DNA of 64,000 bases from contig CP021238.1 in assembly GCA_002291465.1 (NCBI GenBank), positions 3,100,001 through 3,164,000 on the forward strand. The letters run 5' to 3'. The position numbers and the translations under genes were made by a program. This stretch comes from Mycobacterium lepraemurium (GTDB lineage Bacteria; Actinomycetota; Actinomycetes; Mycobacteriales; Mycobacteriaceae). The notes under the pieces were generated by a model. That model was given only the letters and a program-made list of their open reading frames with translations. It was not told the DNA's origin and did no database searches. This document shows, in pieces, positions 21,062 through 30,763 of this stretch. Numbering within the stretch: position 1 is the stretch's first letter; every line of letters starts with the position of its first letter.

Positions 21062-21354
21062 TGGTCCCCCAGGATCTGCGGGACGGCGAACCGGCCGTCG
21101 ACGGCTTCGGGCGCTTCGGCCAGCGCTTCGGCCTGCGTAAGGCAGGGCATCGGCTCGTCCGGGCGGGTGACGTTGAGGTCCTTCAGCGGGTTGTCGGTCG
21201 GTTCGACGCCGGTGACGTCGACCGCCTGCACCTGGCTGACATGGGTGAGGATGGCGTCGAGCTGGCCGGCGAAGCTGTCGAGCTCGGCGTCCGTCAGCGC
21301 CAGCCGGGACAGCCGGGCCAGGTGCGCCACCTCATCGCGGTAGATCTGGGACAC
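21058..21354 (-). CDS. gatC: Asp/Glu-tRNA amidotransferase subunit C
   Basis: 98 residues of the GatC belt protein, which wraps around GatA and GatB and stabilises them. The helix pattern [29 protein letters not shown] is characteristic, followed by [15 protein letters not shown] and the [17 protein letters not shown] tail. It is first in the gatC-gatA pair (ATGA overlap). An 8-kb decayed island begins 50 bases upstream on the same strand. Confidence 0.95.
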   Translation of the reverse strand: MSQIYRDEVAHLARLSRLALTDAELDSFAGQLDAILTHVSQVQAVDVTGVEPTDNPLKDLNVTRPDEPMPCLTQAEALAEAPEAVDGRFAVPQILGDQ

Positions 21355-21404
21355 GATCGGAAAGCCTAGCTGCGAACGCGTGGCTGGCCGATTCTGGCGC
21401 CCGA

Positions 21405-21998
21405 TTACTCCCGGCTCTCGCCGTAGGCGTTGGAGTTGTCGAGCAGCCGCTGCAGCTTGTCAAGCGGCTCGCCGGGACCCAACTGATGACCGGGGACGCC
21501 GGCATTGCCCGCGATCGGGATCCGGTCGGGTGAGATCGGGTCCAGCACGCTGGCGGCATTGGAATCCTGATTACCGGGGTGGTCGGGCCCGACCACCGGT
21601 ACGTCTACCGTGCCGGTCTGCGGCAGTTCAGGCATGTTCGGTCCCGGGCCGTTAGCCATCGAGGACGGGGGCGGGCTCGAGGGAGGGAGGCCGGGTATCG
21701 GCGGCGGCAGCGAACTCACCGTGACGACGGGAGGCGGAGCGACACCCGGAGCCGGGTGTAACGCATCCAGTTTCTGCCGCAACCGGGTCATCGCCGTATT
21801 CCGGATGGCACGCCGGTCAGGGTTGGGATCGGCGTTGTCCGCAAAGCATGCTGTGGGCGCATCGTTGATGTCATGGCGGTTGAAATCGGATATGGCCGAG
21901 TCACCAACAATGCTGATGGCAATCAGCTTGAACGCGGCGAACAACATCACGACGGCTACCGGCGCGGAAAAGAAATACAATTTCCTCCACAGCCGCAC
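21405..21998 (-). CDS. Membrane-anchored proline-rich protein of the MoxR island, probably internally deleted
   Basis: An open frame of 197 residues from a GTG. It has an N-terminal membrane segment ([26 protein letters not shown]), a short linker ([14 protein letters not shown]), [30 protein letters not shown], and a long proline-rich tail with many PPP runs. It is the last gene of the MoxR island. Proteins in this position in MoxR-VWA operons often carry TPR repeats between the helix and the tail. The abrupt step from DFNRHDIND to APTACF suggests an in-frame loss of such a region, but this is inference. The 5' end overlaps the preceding VWA-like frame by about 97 bases. Confidence 0.55.
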   Translation of the reverse strand: MRLWRKLYFFSAPVAVVMLFAAFKLIAISIVGDSAISDFNRHDINDAPTACFADNADPNPDRRAIRNTAMTRLRQKLDALHPAPGVAPPPVVTVSSLPPPIPGLPPSSPPPSSMANGPGPNMPELPQTGTVDVPVVGPDHPGNQDSNAASVLDPISPDRIPIAGNAGVPGHQLGPGEPLDKLQRLLDNSNAYGESRE

Positions 21999-23147
21999 AC
22001 GAGCCGAGCTCGGGCGGGAACTTGGCGACTACCCCCTCGCCGAAGTTCCGTAGAGTTGCGCGCGGCACCGTTCTCAGCATCATGTGCGCCACATCCCGGC
22101 GAGACATGCGGTTTCGGCGATATTCACGAATCGTCAGGGCGGTCTCCTGCAGAAGCAGCCCCGCAGCCAGAAGCGTGAAGACCCAATACATCTCTCGACG
22201 TTCGACCAACCGCGTCGTCAATTTGGCACCGTCGTGTCGTACTGCGATGTTCTGGTCCACCGGCGGCAAGACTCCGCTGACGGGTTGTCCACTTTCGCGA
22301 TGAAAGTAGGGCACATTGAGCTGACCGGCGATGGCTTTCAGCCTGGTCTCATCGATCGCCGAATTCAGCGCCTTGCCGTTGCCGCTGGGGTCGCTCTGAT
22401 AGCCCTTTTTGCCGTCCACCCATCCCGCAGGAATCGGAGCGCCCTCCGGGGTCCCGTAGCCGAGTACCGCACCACCGGCGACCTTGTCACGGTCGATGTC
22501 GAAGGGGATGGCCGGCACTCGAGACCCCGACGCGCCCTCACCGAAGTAGAACACCAACGCCTTAGATCCCGGGAATGCCGCCGCAGCCTCGGTCACCTTG
22601 TCTTGCAGCACGTTTCGGGCGACCGTCGGATTCACCAGGTAGACCGCGTCCGGCGGCACCAGCGTGTAGGGCGACAGCCCCTTGACCATCGATTGCTAGC
22701 TCCAGGCATCGTCGGACAGCGGCCAATCCGTCGACGCCTGACTCGCGAACGAAATCAGCGAGAATCGGGCATGCGGGTATTCATCGATCAGCGCGTGGAT
22801 ATCTGCACGAATTCTAGACATTCGCGACTTGCCGTCCCCGAAGTCCTCGGCACGCGAGTTCACCGACCGGTCGACGACGAAAAACACGTCAGGTTGGGGT
22901 CAAAGTTCGCGGCCGGATTCAGGCCCACCGAGTAGGAACCGCGGTCTTTGTCGAAACTGGGCCGGAAGGCGGTCAGCAAAAGCAGGATGATCGCCACGGT
23001 CAAGCCGCACCACCGAATCACCACCCGCCGATATCGTCCGACCCCTGTGCGCAGTAGGAGCCGATACAACGCGGCCATCCGGATCGCCAGCAGAGCCGCG
23101 GCGATCAACAACAGCGCCAAGGTGGGCAGTACGGGGTAAAAGGTCAT
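21901..23147 (-). pseudogene. VWA-domain membrane protein (second of the island), broken
   Basis: Begins MTFYPVLPTLALLLIAAALLAIRMAALYRLLL, overlapping the previous stop by ATGA, with two membrane segments. It then reads to NFDPN, where a frameshift near 22890 is needed to enter the VWA domain: VFFVVDRSVNSRAEDF, a MIDAS-like DxS motif, then ARFSLISFASQASTDWPL. A TAG at 22696-22698 interrupts the same frame after DDAWS, before QSMVKGLSPYTLVPPDAVYLV. A C-terminal helix (MYWVFTLLAAGLLLQETALTI) follows. The layout, helices flanking a VWA domain, is that of BatA/BatB-like partners of MoxR ATPases. The frame runs past the start of the next gene, so the original stop may also be lost. Confidence 0.75.
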
Positions 23148-24244
23148 CGCCGCAGCACCGCCAAGGAAACAGAAAGCAGAGCAGCTGCCGCGACCCCAGC
23201 GATCAACAGCGGTTCCGGTGAATCCCACGATCTGCTGGTGATTACGTGGCCGCCGGGTTGTTCGGCTTTGGGCGGACTGGCGCGAATCTGGTCGAGGTAA
23301 TGAATCAAGGTGGGATCGGTGGCGTTATCGGCACCCGCAGTGCCCACCGGGTTGTACAAGAAGAACTTGCCGCCGCTGCCGTCAACGAGGGCATGCAGCG
23401 AATCGTCACCTTGAGTCGACGATGCCGCGATATCTGATCGGGTGACGGCGTTGATCTGGACGCCCGCCTGCTGTGCCATCTGCCGAACGCTCTCATCGGA
23501 GAACAGCGACGAGCGATGATCTGACGGATCGCGTAAACCGCTGAAGCCGAGATAGATCAACTGCCGCCGATGTTCGCTGCGTACCTCGTGCGACGGGAAG
23601 CCCGTCAGGCAGAGGGCAAGCGCGTCGTTGACCGTCGGGGCGTAATCGATGTAGTCGACTGTTCTGGAGAATTCCTCAAGCCCTCTTTGCAATTCGGCGC
23701 GCCGCGCATCGGGCACCGGCTTTCGGCCATCGAGGTCTTGCTGAATATGGACAAGCGCCGCCAGTGATTTCAACCGGTCGGCGATATATTGGTGGTCGCG
23801 GGTCAGCGGAATGACACGCAAAGTCGTCGATGTGAGCCCAATCCGGAGCGCGTTATCAGGCCTCAGTTGCGCTGCATAGCTTGCATAGTGGGCGAGAAAA
23901 TCTGAGGTGGTCCGGTCGCTTACGGGCTCCCCGACACACAGCATTATGTCCTCGGGAAAAGCCGCATCGAACGCTCACGTCGATGACGACAGCCCAGCCG
24001 GCCGGGCGCTCGCTGTCAGCGCTATGAGAAATGTTGTCAGCAGCAGGATCCCGGTCATGACCACGGAGTAGAAGTACAGCCGGTATACACGGGCATACTC
24101 CGGAAGCCGGGTGAGCCGGTCGATCCGCGCGAGCGGCCGAAGCGCCCGGCGGACACACACCATCGGTAACAGCGCTGCCGCGGCAGTCACGCCGGCCAGG
24201 ACCAGCACACCGACGACAATCACCGGCCACCATTTCAGCTCCAC
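23144..24244 (-). pseudogene. VWA-like membrane protein (first of the island), nonsense mutation
   Basis: 367 codons from a GTG at 24244 (MELKWWPVIVVGVLVLAGV). Two N-terminal membrane segments are followed by an in-frame TGA at 23975-23977, where TGAGCG stands after GLSSST; a CGA-to-TGA transition would explain it. The same frame continues with EDIMLCVGEPVSDRTTSDFLAHYASY, an alpha/beta domain with IYLGFSGLRDPSD and VDGSGGKFFLYNP, and a C-terminal helix (LLIAGVAAAALLSVSLAVLRR). The fold resembles VWA domains but no canonical DxSxS metal site is seen. It is coupled by ATGA to the second VWA gene. Only one lesion is visible. Confidence 0.7.
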
Positions 24245-24671
24245 GAGGAGATCAGCTCCTCCGCCGAACGGGCTAATGCGGCCACGTCCAACCTAGCCTC
24301 GGGATTGAATTGAAGCTCGTTGCAGCCCTTGAGTAAAGGCGCCGCCTCTGCCAGCGGGCCGTCCGCAAGTTGCTCAACATGAAGGTATTGGGCCCGCTCT
24401 CCGGTTGCTGCATTAAGGAATCTTCGTACGGCGCAGCTGATTTGGGCACTAGCCTGGGCGGGGTCCGGCTGCCGTCCCGATAGCGGATACCGATCTCGCG
24501 TATCGCCCTAACGAACCGGCGCTTATTGAGCCGCGCGTGAATGGCCCGGACGCCCGGTAGACGACGCAAGCTCGATGGTGGCAACGTCCATACGAAAATC
24601 GCGGAATACCAAGCAACTACCGCAAGAACCAAGGCGACGTCCACAACACGCCACCATGAGGGGAACGGCAA
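24235..24671 (-). pseudogene. Small membrane protein of MoxR-DUF58 cluster (DUF4381-like layout), frameshifted
   Basis: One N-terminal membrane segment (VVDVALVLAVVAWYSAIFVWTLP) is followed by a soluble part. The first frame reads to DGSRTPPRLV. After a frameshift near 24445 the family-like sequence continues as AQISCAVRRFLNAATGERAQYLH, NPEARLDVAALARSAEELISSW and a TGA at 24235. A short protein with one helix and a globular tail between the DUF58 and VWA genes is typical of MoxR clusters and recalls DUF4381 proteins, but the match is by layout only. The start is unclear; a TTG at 24671 is used here. The next gene starts within its last codons. Confidence 0.6.
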
Positions 24672-25468
24672 CGGCCCCCGATGAAACGGAGCAGATCTTC
24701 ACCCGGCATTGCGATACGCGTTTGTCAACTCAATCATCTTCGGGCGTATTTCTCTGCTGCCCGGTATTCTGGCTATGCGCACCTGGTGCGCGGTGAGGAA
24801 TGCGTCGAGTTGGGCGGACCGGTGTTGCTATGCAGCCTTGTAGGCGGCAATCACCCGCGGGCCCAATACGGCACCGCCGAGCGCGAAACGTCCGGTGGCC
24901 ACGTCGAATCCGTCCTGCTCGCCGTCCATCGACCCGACCGCCGGCATATTTTCGATCATGAGCCAGATAAGTTCGTGGCGCCCGTTCAGCGTCTTGAGCA
25001 CGTCATCGAGGGCCGAGCTGATATCGGGATCGTCAGACGCGATGACGAGCAACAGCCGGCGTCGATGGCTCCGCGCCACAAACTCGAGCTGGCGGACGAT
25101 GTCCCTGGGTCCAATGTCACCAATGCTGTTCTCGTAGAACCACTCCAGCAAGCTTTCGATGTGCGTTTCGCCGCGTCAGCTACGAATCACCGCGGAGCCT
25201 CGAGAATCCCCGTACACCATGACGATTTCGTCGCTGCGGCCCAGGGCGATGAGTCCGACGGCACCCATCACATTGGTGGCCACATCGCGCTTTACCTCAC
25301 CGCTTACGGCTAGCGCCGACATGTTCCGTCTGGCGTCAGCCACGAGCAGGATCTTGTGATGTTTTTCGGAGACAACGCGCTTGATGAGCACGGAACCCGA
25401 ACGCGCCGAGGCTCTCCAGTCGATGTCGCGCACATCGTCACCGGGCACATATGGCCGCAGATCGTCTA

Positions 25469-25979
25469 GTGTTTTGAGTCATTAATTTGGGTGCAGTTGT
25501 TGGCGATGCTGGTCAGGATTTGGTCGGCGGTCTTGGTCCAGAGGTAGGGGCGGGGGTTGTCGTTTCAGGTGTCGATCCAGGCGCGGATGTCGGTGTTGAG
25601 TTGGCGGACTGAGGTGTGGGTGCCGCGGCGCAGTTTTTTGGTGGTCAGCTCGGCGAACCATCGTTCGACGAGGTTAAGCCATGAGGAACTGGTCGGGGTG
25701 AAGTGCAGAATGAATCTGGGATGGTGTGTTAGCCAACGCTTTACCGCTGGGGTCTTGTGCGTCGAGGCGTTGTCGAGTACCAGGTGCACGTCGAGGTCGT
25801 CGGGGACTTCGGCATCGATCTTTTTGAGAACGCCAGGAACTCTGTGGCCCGATGACGAGAGTGCAGGGCGCCGATGACCTTGCCGGTCGTGAGATCGAGG
25901 GCGGCGTACAGACTCGACGGCGTGAGACGTCGGCACAACCCAGTTTAACAACTAGACTGCAATTAATAACTCAGGACAC
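25469..25979 (-). mobile_element. Truncated IS630-family (Tc1/mariner-type) element with TA target duplication
   Basis: The 511-bp element is flanked by TA at 25467-25468 and 25980-25981. Its ends are imperfect inverted repeats: left GTGTTTTGAGTCATTAATT, right (inverted) GTGTCCTGAGTTATTAATT, 16 of 19 identical. Joining the flanks at a single TA restores an uninterrupted DUF58 coding sequence. Full IS630 elements are about 1.1 kb, so an internal deletion has removed the transposase N-terminal half while keeping both ends. Confidence 0.93.
25490..25940 (-). pseudogene. IS630-family transposase remnant (DDE domain)
   Basis: Only the catalytic half is present. SLYAALDLTTGKVIGALHSRHRA is in one frame. 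After a frameshift near 25835 come KKIDAEVPDDLDVHLVLDNASTHKT and HFTPTSSSWLNLVERWFAELTTKKLRRG, containing the second Asp (LDNASTHKT) and the Glu (VERWFAE) of the DDE site. A TGA at 25565-25567 replaces the expected Trp of DTWNDNPRPYLW. The helix-turn-helix N-terminus is missing. It cannot make an active transposase. Confidence 0.9.
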
Positions 25980-26091
25980 TAGTTCAAGGCTTCTGGTGTG
26001 CAGCAGGGCGTAGTGGCCACCTTCGAGCATGCGACGGGTGTCAGTTCCAAAGTGTGCCCTGGCTTGGTTGAGATGTCGACCCATGGCAGCG

Positions 26092-27098
26092 TCAGGGCAC
26101 CCGAACGGATTGCAGCACTATGTCAATCACCATTCGGGCGTGACGTCAACTGTTGCAGCCTCGAAGCCCAAGATGAGCCGATGACGCAACACTCGATGGA
26201 CCAGTTTGCGGATTTCGTCGGGAATCACATGATTCCGCCCGGATAGCACGGCCAGAGCACGAGCCGACCTGCAGAAGGCTATGGTGGCGCGGAGGCTCGC
26301 CCCGTACTGCACCAGCCGGGCTTGATCGGGCGGCAGGAATTGTTTCGGATTCCGAGTGACGTGCACGAGCTGGCTTGCATAACGAATCAACACTGGTTCC
26401 ATGTGAACGTTGCGAACGATGTGTTGCAGCCGCACGATTTCATCGAGAGTTACTACTGGAGGCGGTTTTTCGGATCGAACGTAGATTCCCGCGTCCATGT
26501 GGGCTATTACTTCCACTTCGTCGTCGGGCGACAGATACCGAAGCACTTCCTTGAGCATGAACCTGTCGGTCTGCGCCTCCGACAGCGGATAGGTACCCTC
26601 TTGATCAACTGGATTCTGGGTTGCAATCACCAGGAACGGATCGGAAATAGGATGCACCTGACCGGCAATCGTGGTTTGCCGCTATTCCATCGCTTCCAGC
26701 ATCGCGCTCTGCGTCTTGGCGCTCGAGCGGTTGGTCTCGTCCAACAGCACGATATTGGTATGGACCGGACCCAGTTGCGTGGTGAAGGAGTTAGTCGAGG
26801 CGTCGTAGATCTGTGTGCCGATGATATCGCTGGGCAGCAGGTCGGGTGTGCACTGGATGCGCTGGAATCCACCAGAAATCGTGTCGGCGATTACGCGGGC
26901 CGCGGTCGTTTTAGCCAGCCCGGGCACGCCTTCGAGTAGGACGTGTCCTCCGGCGAGCATTCCTATCAGCAAGGACTCGCGTAGGTAGTCTTGCCCAACG
27001 ACCTTGCACGCGAAGGCTTGTGAGATGGCGTTGACCACGCGGTAGCCGTGTTCCATCTCCTGCTGGTTCGGCTGAACTCGGGTAGTGGTCATATTCAC
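26092..27098 (-). pseudogene. MoxR-family AAA+ ATPase, nonsense mutation and 3' frameshift
   Basis: Starts at a GTG (27098) with HGYRVVNAISQAFACKVVGQD. Walker A is LLEGVPGLAKTT, Walker B is NIVLLDETNRSSAKTQSAML, followed by sensor sequences ATQNPVDQEGTYPLSEAQTDRF and the C-terminal lid. A TAG at 26682-26684 stands where the family has AMEERQTT, a single-base change from GAG; the same frame continues afterwards. At the end, after VTPEW, one base is missing from a GGG run, hiding VIDIVLQSVRVP and a TGA at 26092. MoxR ATPases act as chaperones on VWA proteins, and the DUF58 and VWA genes follow directly. The start is one base after the stop of the DUF4878-like gene upstream. Confidence 0.92.
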
Positions 27099-28247
27099 CT
27101 ATCGAAGTGGCCCTACGGCGGGCGGCTCTTTGGCCAGTTTGACTGCCATCTCGAACGAGACCGTGTCTTGGGAGCTCGTCGGCGTCCCGTCAGGGGTTTG
27201 GGCCGTGACGTTGTAATGCGCGATTCCAGTGGTCAGCACGCTCACTGTCGTGGGCATCAAGTTTTCTGTCGGTCCGCTGAAATCGATGGGTCCTGCTATT
27301 CGCGCGGTTGTGGAGTTGATTGGGGTATCCCGCAACATCTTTGGGCACTTGAAGAATTGATCCGGTGCGGTGAGGCATCCGTTCAGCCACGTCTTCAGCG
27401 CTGCGTCGACCGCCTCGCGGCCTTGCGTCATTGATGGAGAACCCGACGTCGATCAGCGCGGGGTTGTCGCCCAGCAGCGACTCCAGCAGCACCGGTTTGA
27501 CACCCACGTCGACGTATCGCACCGACTTGATGGCGAGATACCCCGGGAACACATAGGCGTGCTGCCCCTCCCTGAGTGGCTTGTCGAAAAGCGTCAGGGT
27601 GGCCGCCCCATCTCCTTGCGGCCCTTGGGCTAGCCCGGAAATGTTGATGGCCGAACTGACCATCCCCCAGACGCCATCGGATTTCTTGACCTGAAGCTGG
27701 CCCTCCGAGTGATTCTCCCCGAAGTCGGCGGCGGCTTTCACGATTGCAAAGTCGCCTGGTTCAACCTTCGACGAATCATCAAGTATCGCAATGTTTTTAA
27801 TCGGCCAGTGATCGATCTGCTGCTTGAGCATCTCCTTGGTGAGGAACTCGTTTGATCCCGGTTTTCCGGCGGCAAGCCCGAGGGCGGTATCGGCGTCACC
27901 TTTGGCTAACGCCTCCAGGTACGCCATGACCACATCGCCGGCATTTCCATTGCCGACCCGCTTCGGGTCGGCTCTGTTGCCCGTCATCATCACGATCGCC
28001 ATAACGATGCCGACGGTCACCAAGACCGCGATCCCGGCCACGAGCGTGATCAGTAGTGGCGTTCGTCGCTTCGGCGGCGGTCGCCCACGCATCGGCGGGC
28101 GGATACCCGGTCGGAGGAATCGTGGGCGGTGGCCCACCCTGGAACTGCGGCGGCGACCCTCCGGGCTGCGCGCCGCTCGGCCAGGAAACTGGTGACGGTG
28201 GTGGCCACGGTGAATTCTCCGGGGCCGGACCGGCTGCTTGGCCCCAC
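27099..28247 (-). pseudogene. DUF4878-like membrane-anchored protein B, frameshifted
   Basis: A proline-rich cytoplasmic N-terminus (ENSPWPPPSPVSWPSGAQP) is in one frame. After a shift near 28070 come RGRPPPKRRTPLLITLVAGIAVLVTVGIVMAI, one membrane helix, and an extracellular NTF2-like region (DVVMAYLEALAKGDADTALGLAAGKPG, KQQIDHWPIKNIAILD, GDFAIVKAAADFGENHSEGQLQV). A second shift near 27432 is needed to reach REAVDAALKTWLNGCLTAPDQFFKCP and the C-terminus KLAKEPPAVGPLR. No clean start codon is visible at the 5' end. It is a paralogue of the gene at 28301-29417 and directly precedes moxR. Confidence 0.75.
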
Positions 28248-28300
28248 CTAATCGTCAGTCACGGTGTCGCTCTGGGATCATGTTTCGGCCACTTATCGGA

Positions 28301-29417
28301 TTATTTGAAGGTGATGGTGGGTGGGCTCTTGCTGAGGTCGGCGACCGCTCTTGCAAGCGTGGGCACCTTCCCCGTATCCGGCGCACCGGACGCCGTCGTC
28401 GCCGTCAGCTGAAAATCGACGATTCCGTTTACATTGACCGTCATCTTTTCGGCATCGAAAAATCCCATCTTCATATCACCGATGTCGCTCGGCGGCGTCC
28501 ACTGCGCTGTGCCGTCAACCAAGTCTGGGACGAGTGCCATCTCGAGGACAGTTGAGAGGGTGCAATTGCTTTGACTTGGCGCACTCGGCGAACGCATTTT
28601 TCAACGCGGCCTGTACCGCCGCGCGCCCGGAATCGCTGATGTCGAAGTCCAGGCTCACGGTGGTACCAGACCTCAGCGTGTTCAAGTCGTTCAACAACAG
28701 GGGCGAGATGGCACCTTCTGCGTGATGTTGGGATTGCTGTTGCCAAAATCGACCCACCCCGGAAACACAAATGTGTCCTGATCGGGGTTGATTGGCTTTC
28801 CGAAGAGTGTGAGGGTGCTGATCGCCTTGGCGCTTTGTGAGCTGAAGAATCGTAGCTTGATCGTGCCCGTCTCGAGTTTCCAGCCACCGCCATCGACCTG
28901 CTTGACGAAGATTCTTCTGATCCGACGGATGGTCACCGAAGTTCACCGCCACGTGCACGGACAAGGAGTCGCTGTCGAGAACCCGAATGTTGGTAATGGG
29001 CCACTTCGCAATCTGTTTCTTCAAAATGTCATCGGTGAGAAGCTCTTTGGTCGCGGGCTGGTCCTTGGAGTAGTAAAGCGCGGCATCCGCGTCGCCGCGG
29101 GCCAGCGCCTCCAAATATCCTTTGGCGGCTTCAACCGCGGACAACGGTTTTTCTCACCACCCGACAACGTGACTATTGCGACTGCCGCCACGATTCCAAT
29201 AAAGGCGACTCCGGATATGAGTCCGATAACCAGTCGCTTACGGCTCTTACGGGGCGGTGCCCCGAACGGGATCGGGGGCTGCTGTTGGGGATACGGCGGC
29301 CACGCCGGCGCTTGCCATCCAGGCGGCGGTCCCGCTGGCGGGGCCGCCGCCGGGGCTCGAGCCACCAATTGGGTTAGGACCGCCGAATCGAGCTGGCGAC
29401 TCAGACCACTCAGTCAC
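28301..29417 (-). pseudogene. DUF4878-like membrane-anchored protein A, heavily frameshifted
   Basis: Starts at a GTG (29417), MTEWSESPARFGGPNPIGG. The family sequence then jumps between frames at least four times: PYPQQQPPIPFGAPPRKSRKRLVIGLISGVAFIGIV (membrane helix), SAVEAAKGYLEALARGDADAALYYSKDQ, VDGGGWKLETGTIKLRFFSSQ, LNDLNTLRSGTTVSLDFDISDSGRAAVQAAL, and finally VNVNGIVDFQLTATTASGAPD to LSKSPPTITFK. The architecture equals its neighbour B: Pro-rich tail inside, one helix, and an NTF2-like then a beta-rich domain outside. It is the first gene of the decayed island; nothing recognisable fills the 205 bases up to the ACT-domain gene. Confidence 0.75.
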
Positions 29418-29622
29418 AACGAGGCCCCCTGCAAATCGTTGCTGTGCACTGCGCTCGCCTAATGACGACGTGCCGCGGATCGGCACGTCTTGTTATACAC
29501 CTGCCGATCAACTCGGAAAGCTTATTAGTTACCTCATGCCTCGGCCAGTCACTCCGTGGATTTCCTCGTTTTCGTCGAGGTCAGGCCCAGCAGAAATGCC
29601 GTCAACACGTCGCTGTGCAACA

Positions 29623-30290
29623 GTGTTGGCCGTGCCGTCCTATCTGTTGCGCATCGAGCTCCTCGACCGTCCGGGCAGCCTGGGGTCGCTGGCGGTGGCG
29701 CTCGGTTCGGTGGGAGCCGACATCCTCTCGCTGGACGTGGTGGACCGCAGCTCGGGTTATGCGATCGACGACCTGGTGATCGAGCTGCCGGCCGGGGGCC
29801 ATGCCCGACACGTTGATCACCGCCGCCGAGTCACTGTCGGGGGGTGCGGGTGGACAGTGTGCGTCCGCACACCGGTCTGCTGGAGGCCCACCGCGAGCTG
29901 GAACTGCTCGGCCACGTCGCCGCAGCCGACGACAAGACGGCCAGGCTGCAGGTGCTGGTCGACGAGGCGCCCAAGGTGCTGCGGGTCAGCTGGTGCACGG
30001 TGTTGCGCAGCGCCGGTGGCGAGCTGCACCGCCTGACCGGCAGTTCGGGCGCCCCGGAGACCAAGGCGGACTCGGCTCCCTGGCTGCCGCTGGAGCGGGC
30101 GATGACGCTGGACAGCAGCGGGGACTGGGTGCCCAAGGCGTGGCGCGATATGGACATGACGATGGTCGCGGCGCCGCTGGGTGACCCGCACACCGCGGTG
30201 GTGCTGGGCCGGCCGGGCCCGGAATTCCGGCCGGCGGAGGTCGCCCGGCTGGGCTATCTGGCCGAGATCGTGGCCACGATGCTGTGCTGA
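29623..30290 (+). pseudogene. ACT-domain protein (Rv3013-like), two +1 frameshifts in G runs
   Basis: From a GTG: VLAVPSYLLRIELLDRPGSLGSLAVALGSVGADILSLDVVDR, an ACT domain. The frame is lost in a GGGGG run near 29795, where one G too many separates ELPAG from MPDTLITAAESL. It is lost again in a GGGGGG run near 29840, before VRVDSVRPHTGLLEAHRELELL. The rest, a GAF-like domain ending ARLGYLAEIVATMLC, is open to TGA at 30290. In M. tuberculosis the intact gene (Rv3013) follows gatC. Of all broken genes here this one most resembles a homopolymer-length error, so a check of reads is worthwhile. Function unknown, presumably amino-acid sensing. Confidence 0.8.
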
Positions 30291-30322
30291 TTCCGGTGCA
30301 CGCCCGAACATCGTTGTGCCAC

Positions 30323-30757
30323 TTAGGTTTTACTCGCCGTAACCACGTTGGCCCTCGGCAGGCGTCTTTTCAGGGCGGCGACCCGCAGTAGCTGAACGGT
30401 CAGGTTGGTGGCTCCCAGTATCGGGAACAACCCGATGTAGATGCGCAGCGATCTGACCCCGTGCAGTTCGAGGGTGCTGAACACGATAAAGCATCCGGTG
30501 GTGAACACGGCGGCCGGGATCGAAAAGGCCAACGGGGAGCTGCGATCGGCGATGGTCTGCGCCGCGCAATCGAATTCCTCCTGCGACATCGGTTCGCCTT
30601 TGCGCAATTTGCCCAAAACCAGTCTGGTGCCGCCGATCTCCTCACCGATCGGCGTGGGCGTGCGCCCCAGCAGCCGCTTCACGAAGGCGAAGACGAAGAC
30701 GGCGAGCACCAATTCGGTCACGCCGGCGAGCACCGCCAGATAACCAAACAGGCCCAC
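30323..30757 (-). CDS. Small four-helix membrane protein in the mmpS-mmpL operon
   Basis: 144 residues from a GTG with a good ribosome-binding site (AAGGAG, about nine bases upstream) that overlaps the mmpL stop region. Four hydrophobic segments can be seen: YLAVLAGVTELVLAVFVFAFV, PLAFSIPAAVFTTGCFIVF, LRIYIGLFPILGATNLTVQLL and a weaker one. A polar linker carries RTPTPIGEEIGGTRLVLGKLRKGEPM. I do not recognise the family. Its location seven bases after mmpL suggests an accessory to the lipid transporter. It is intact while mmpL and mmpS are broken. Confidence 0.75.
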   Translation of the reverse strand: MGLFGYLAVLAGVTELVLAVFVFAFVKRLLGRTPTPIGEEIGGTRLVLGKLRKGEPMSQEEFDCAAQTIADRSSPLAFSIPAAVFTTGCFIVFSTLELHGVRSLRIYIGLFPILGATNLTVQLLRVAALKRRLPRANVVTASKT

Positions 30758-30763
30758 GTTCCT

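Larger units (their letters stand above)
24699..26084 (-). pseudogene. DUF58 protein, split by an IS630-type element and two nonsense codons
   Basis: Without the inserted element and its duplicated TA the gene is exactly 291 codons. It starts MGRHLNQARAHFGTDTRR and contains the DUF58 hallmark LELDDLRPYVPGDDVRDIDWRASARSG, followed by a VWA-like half (ILLVADARRNMSA, LLLVIASDDPDISSAL). The element at 25469-25979 sits between LEL and DDLRPY. In-frame stops are TGA at 25176-25178 (after AVIRS) and TAG at 24828-24830 (after AAYKAA), and family-like sequence continues after both. DUF58 proteins are usual partners of MoxR ATPases; the moxR gene ends seven bases upstream. Confidence 0.9.

Noticed and set aside
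19067..21343. Very long open frame on the plus strand, 758 codons
   Set aside because: It runs antisense to pfkA, gatA and gatC, is Arg/Gly/His-rich and shows no domain. It is a by-product of high GC with third-position bias.
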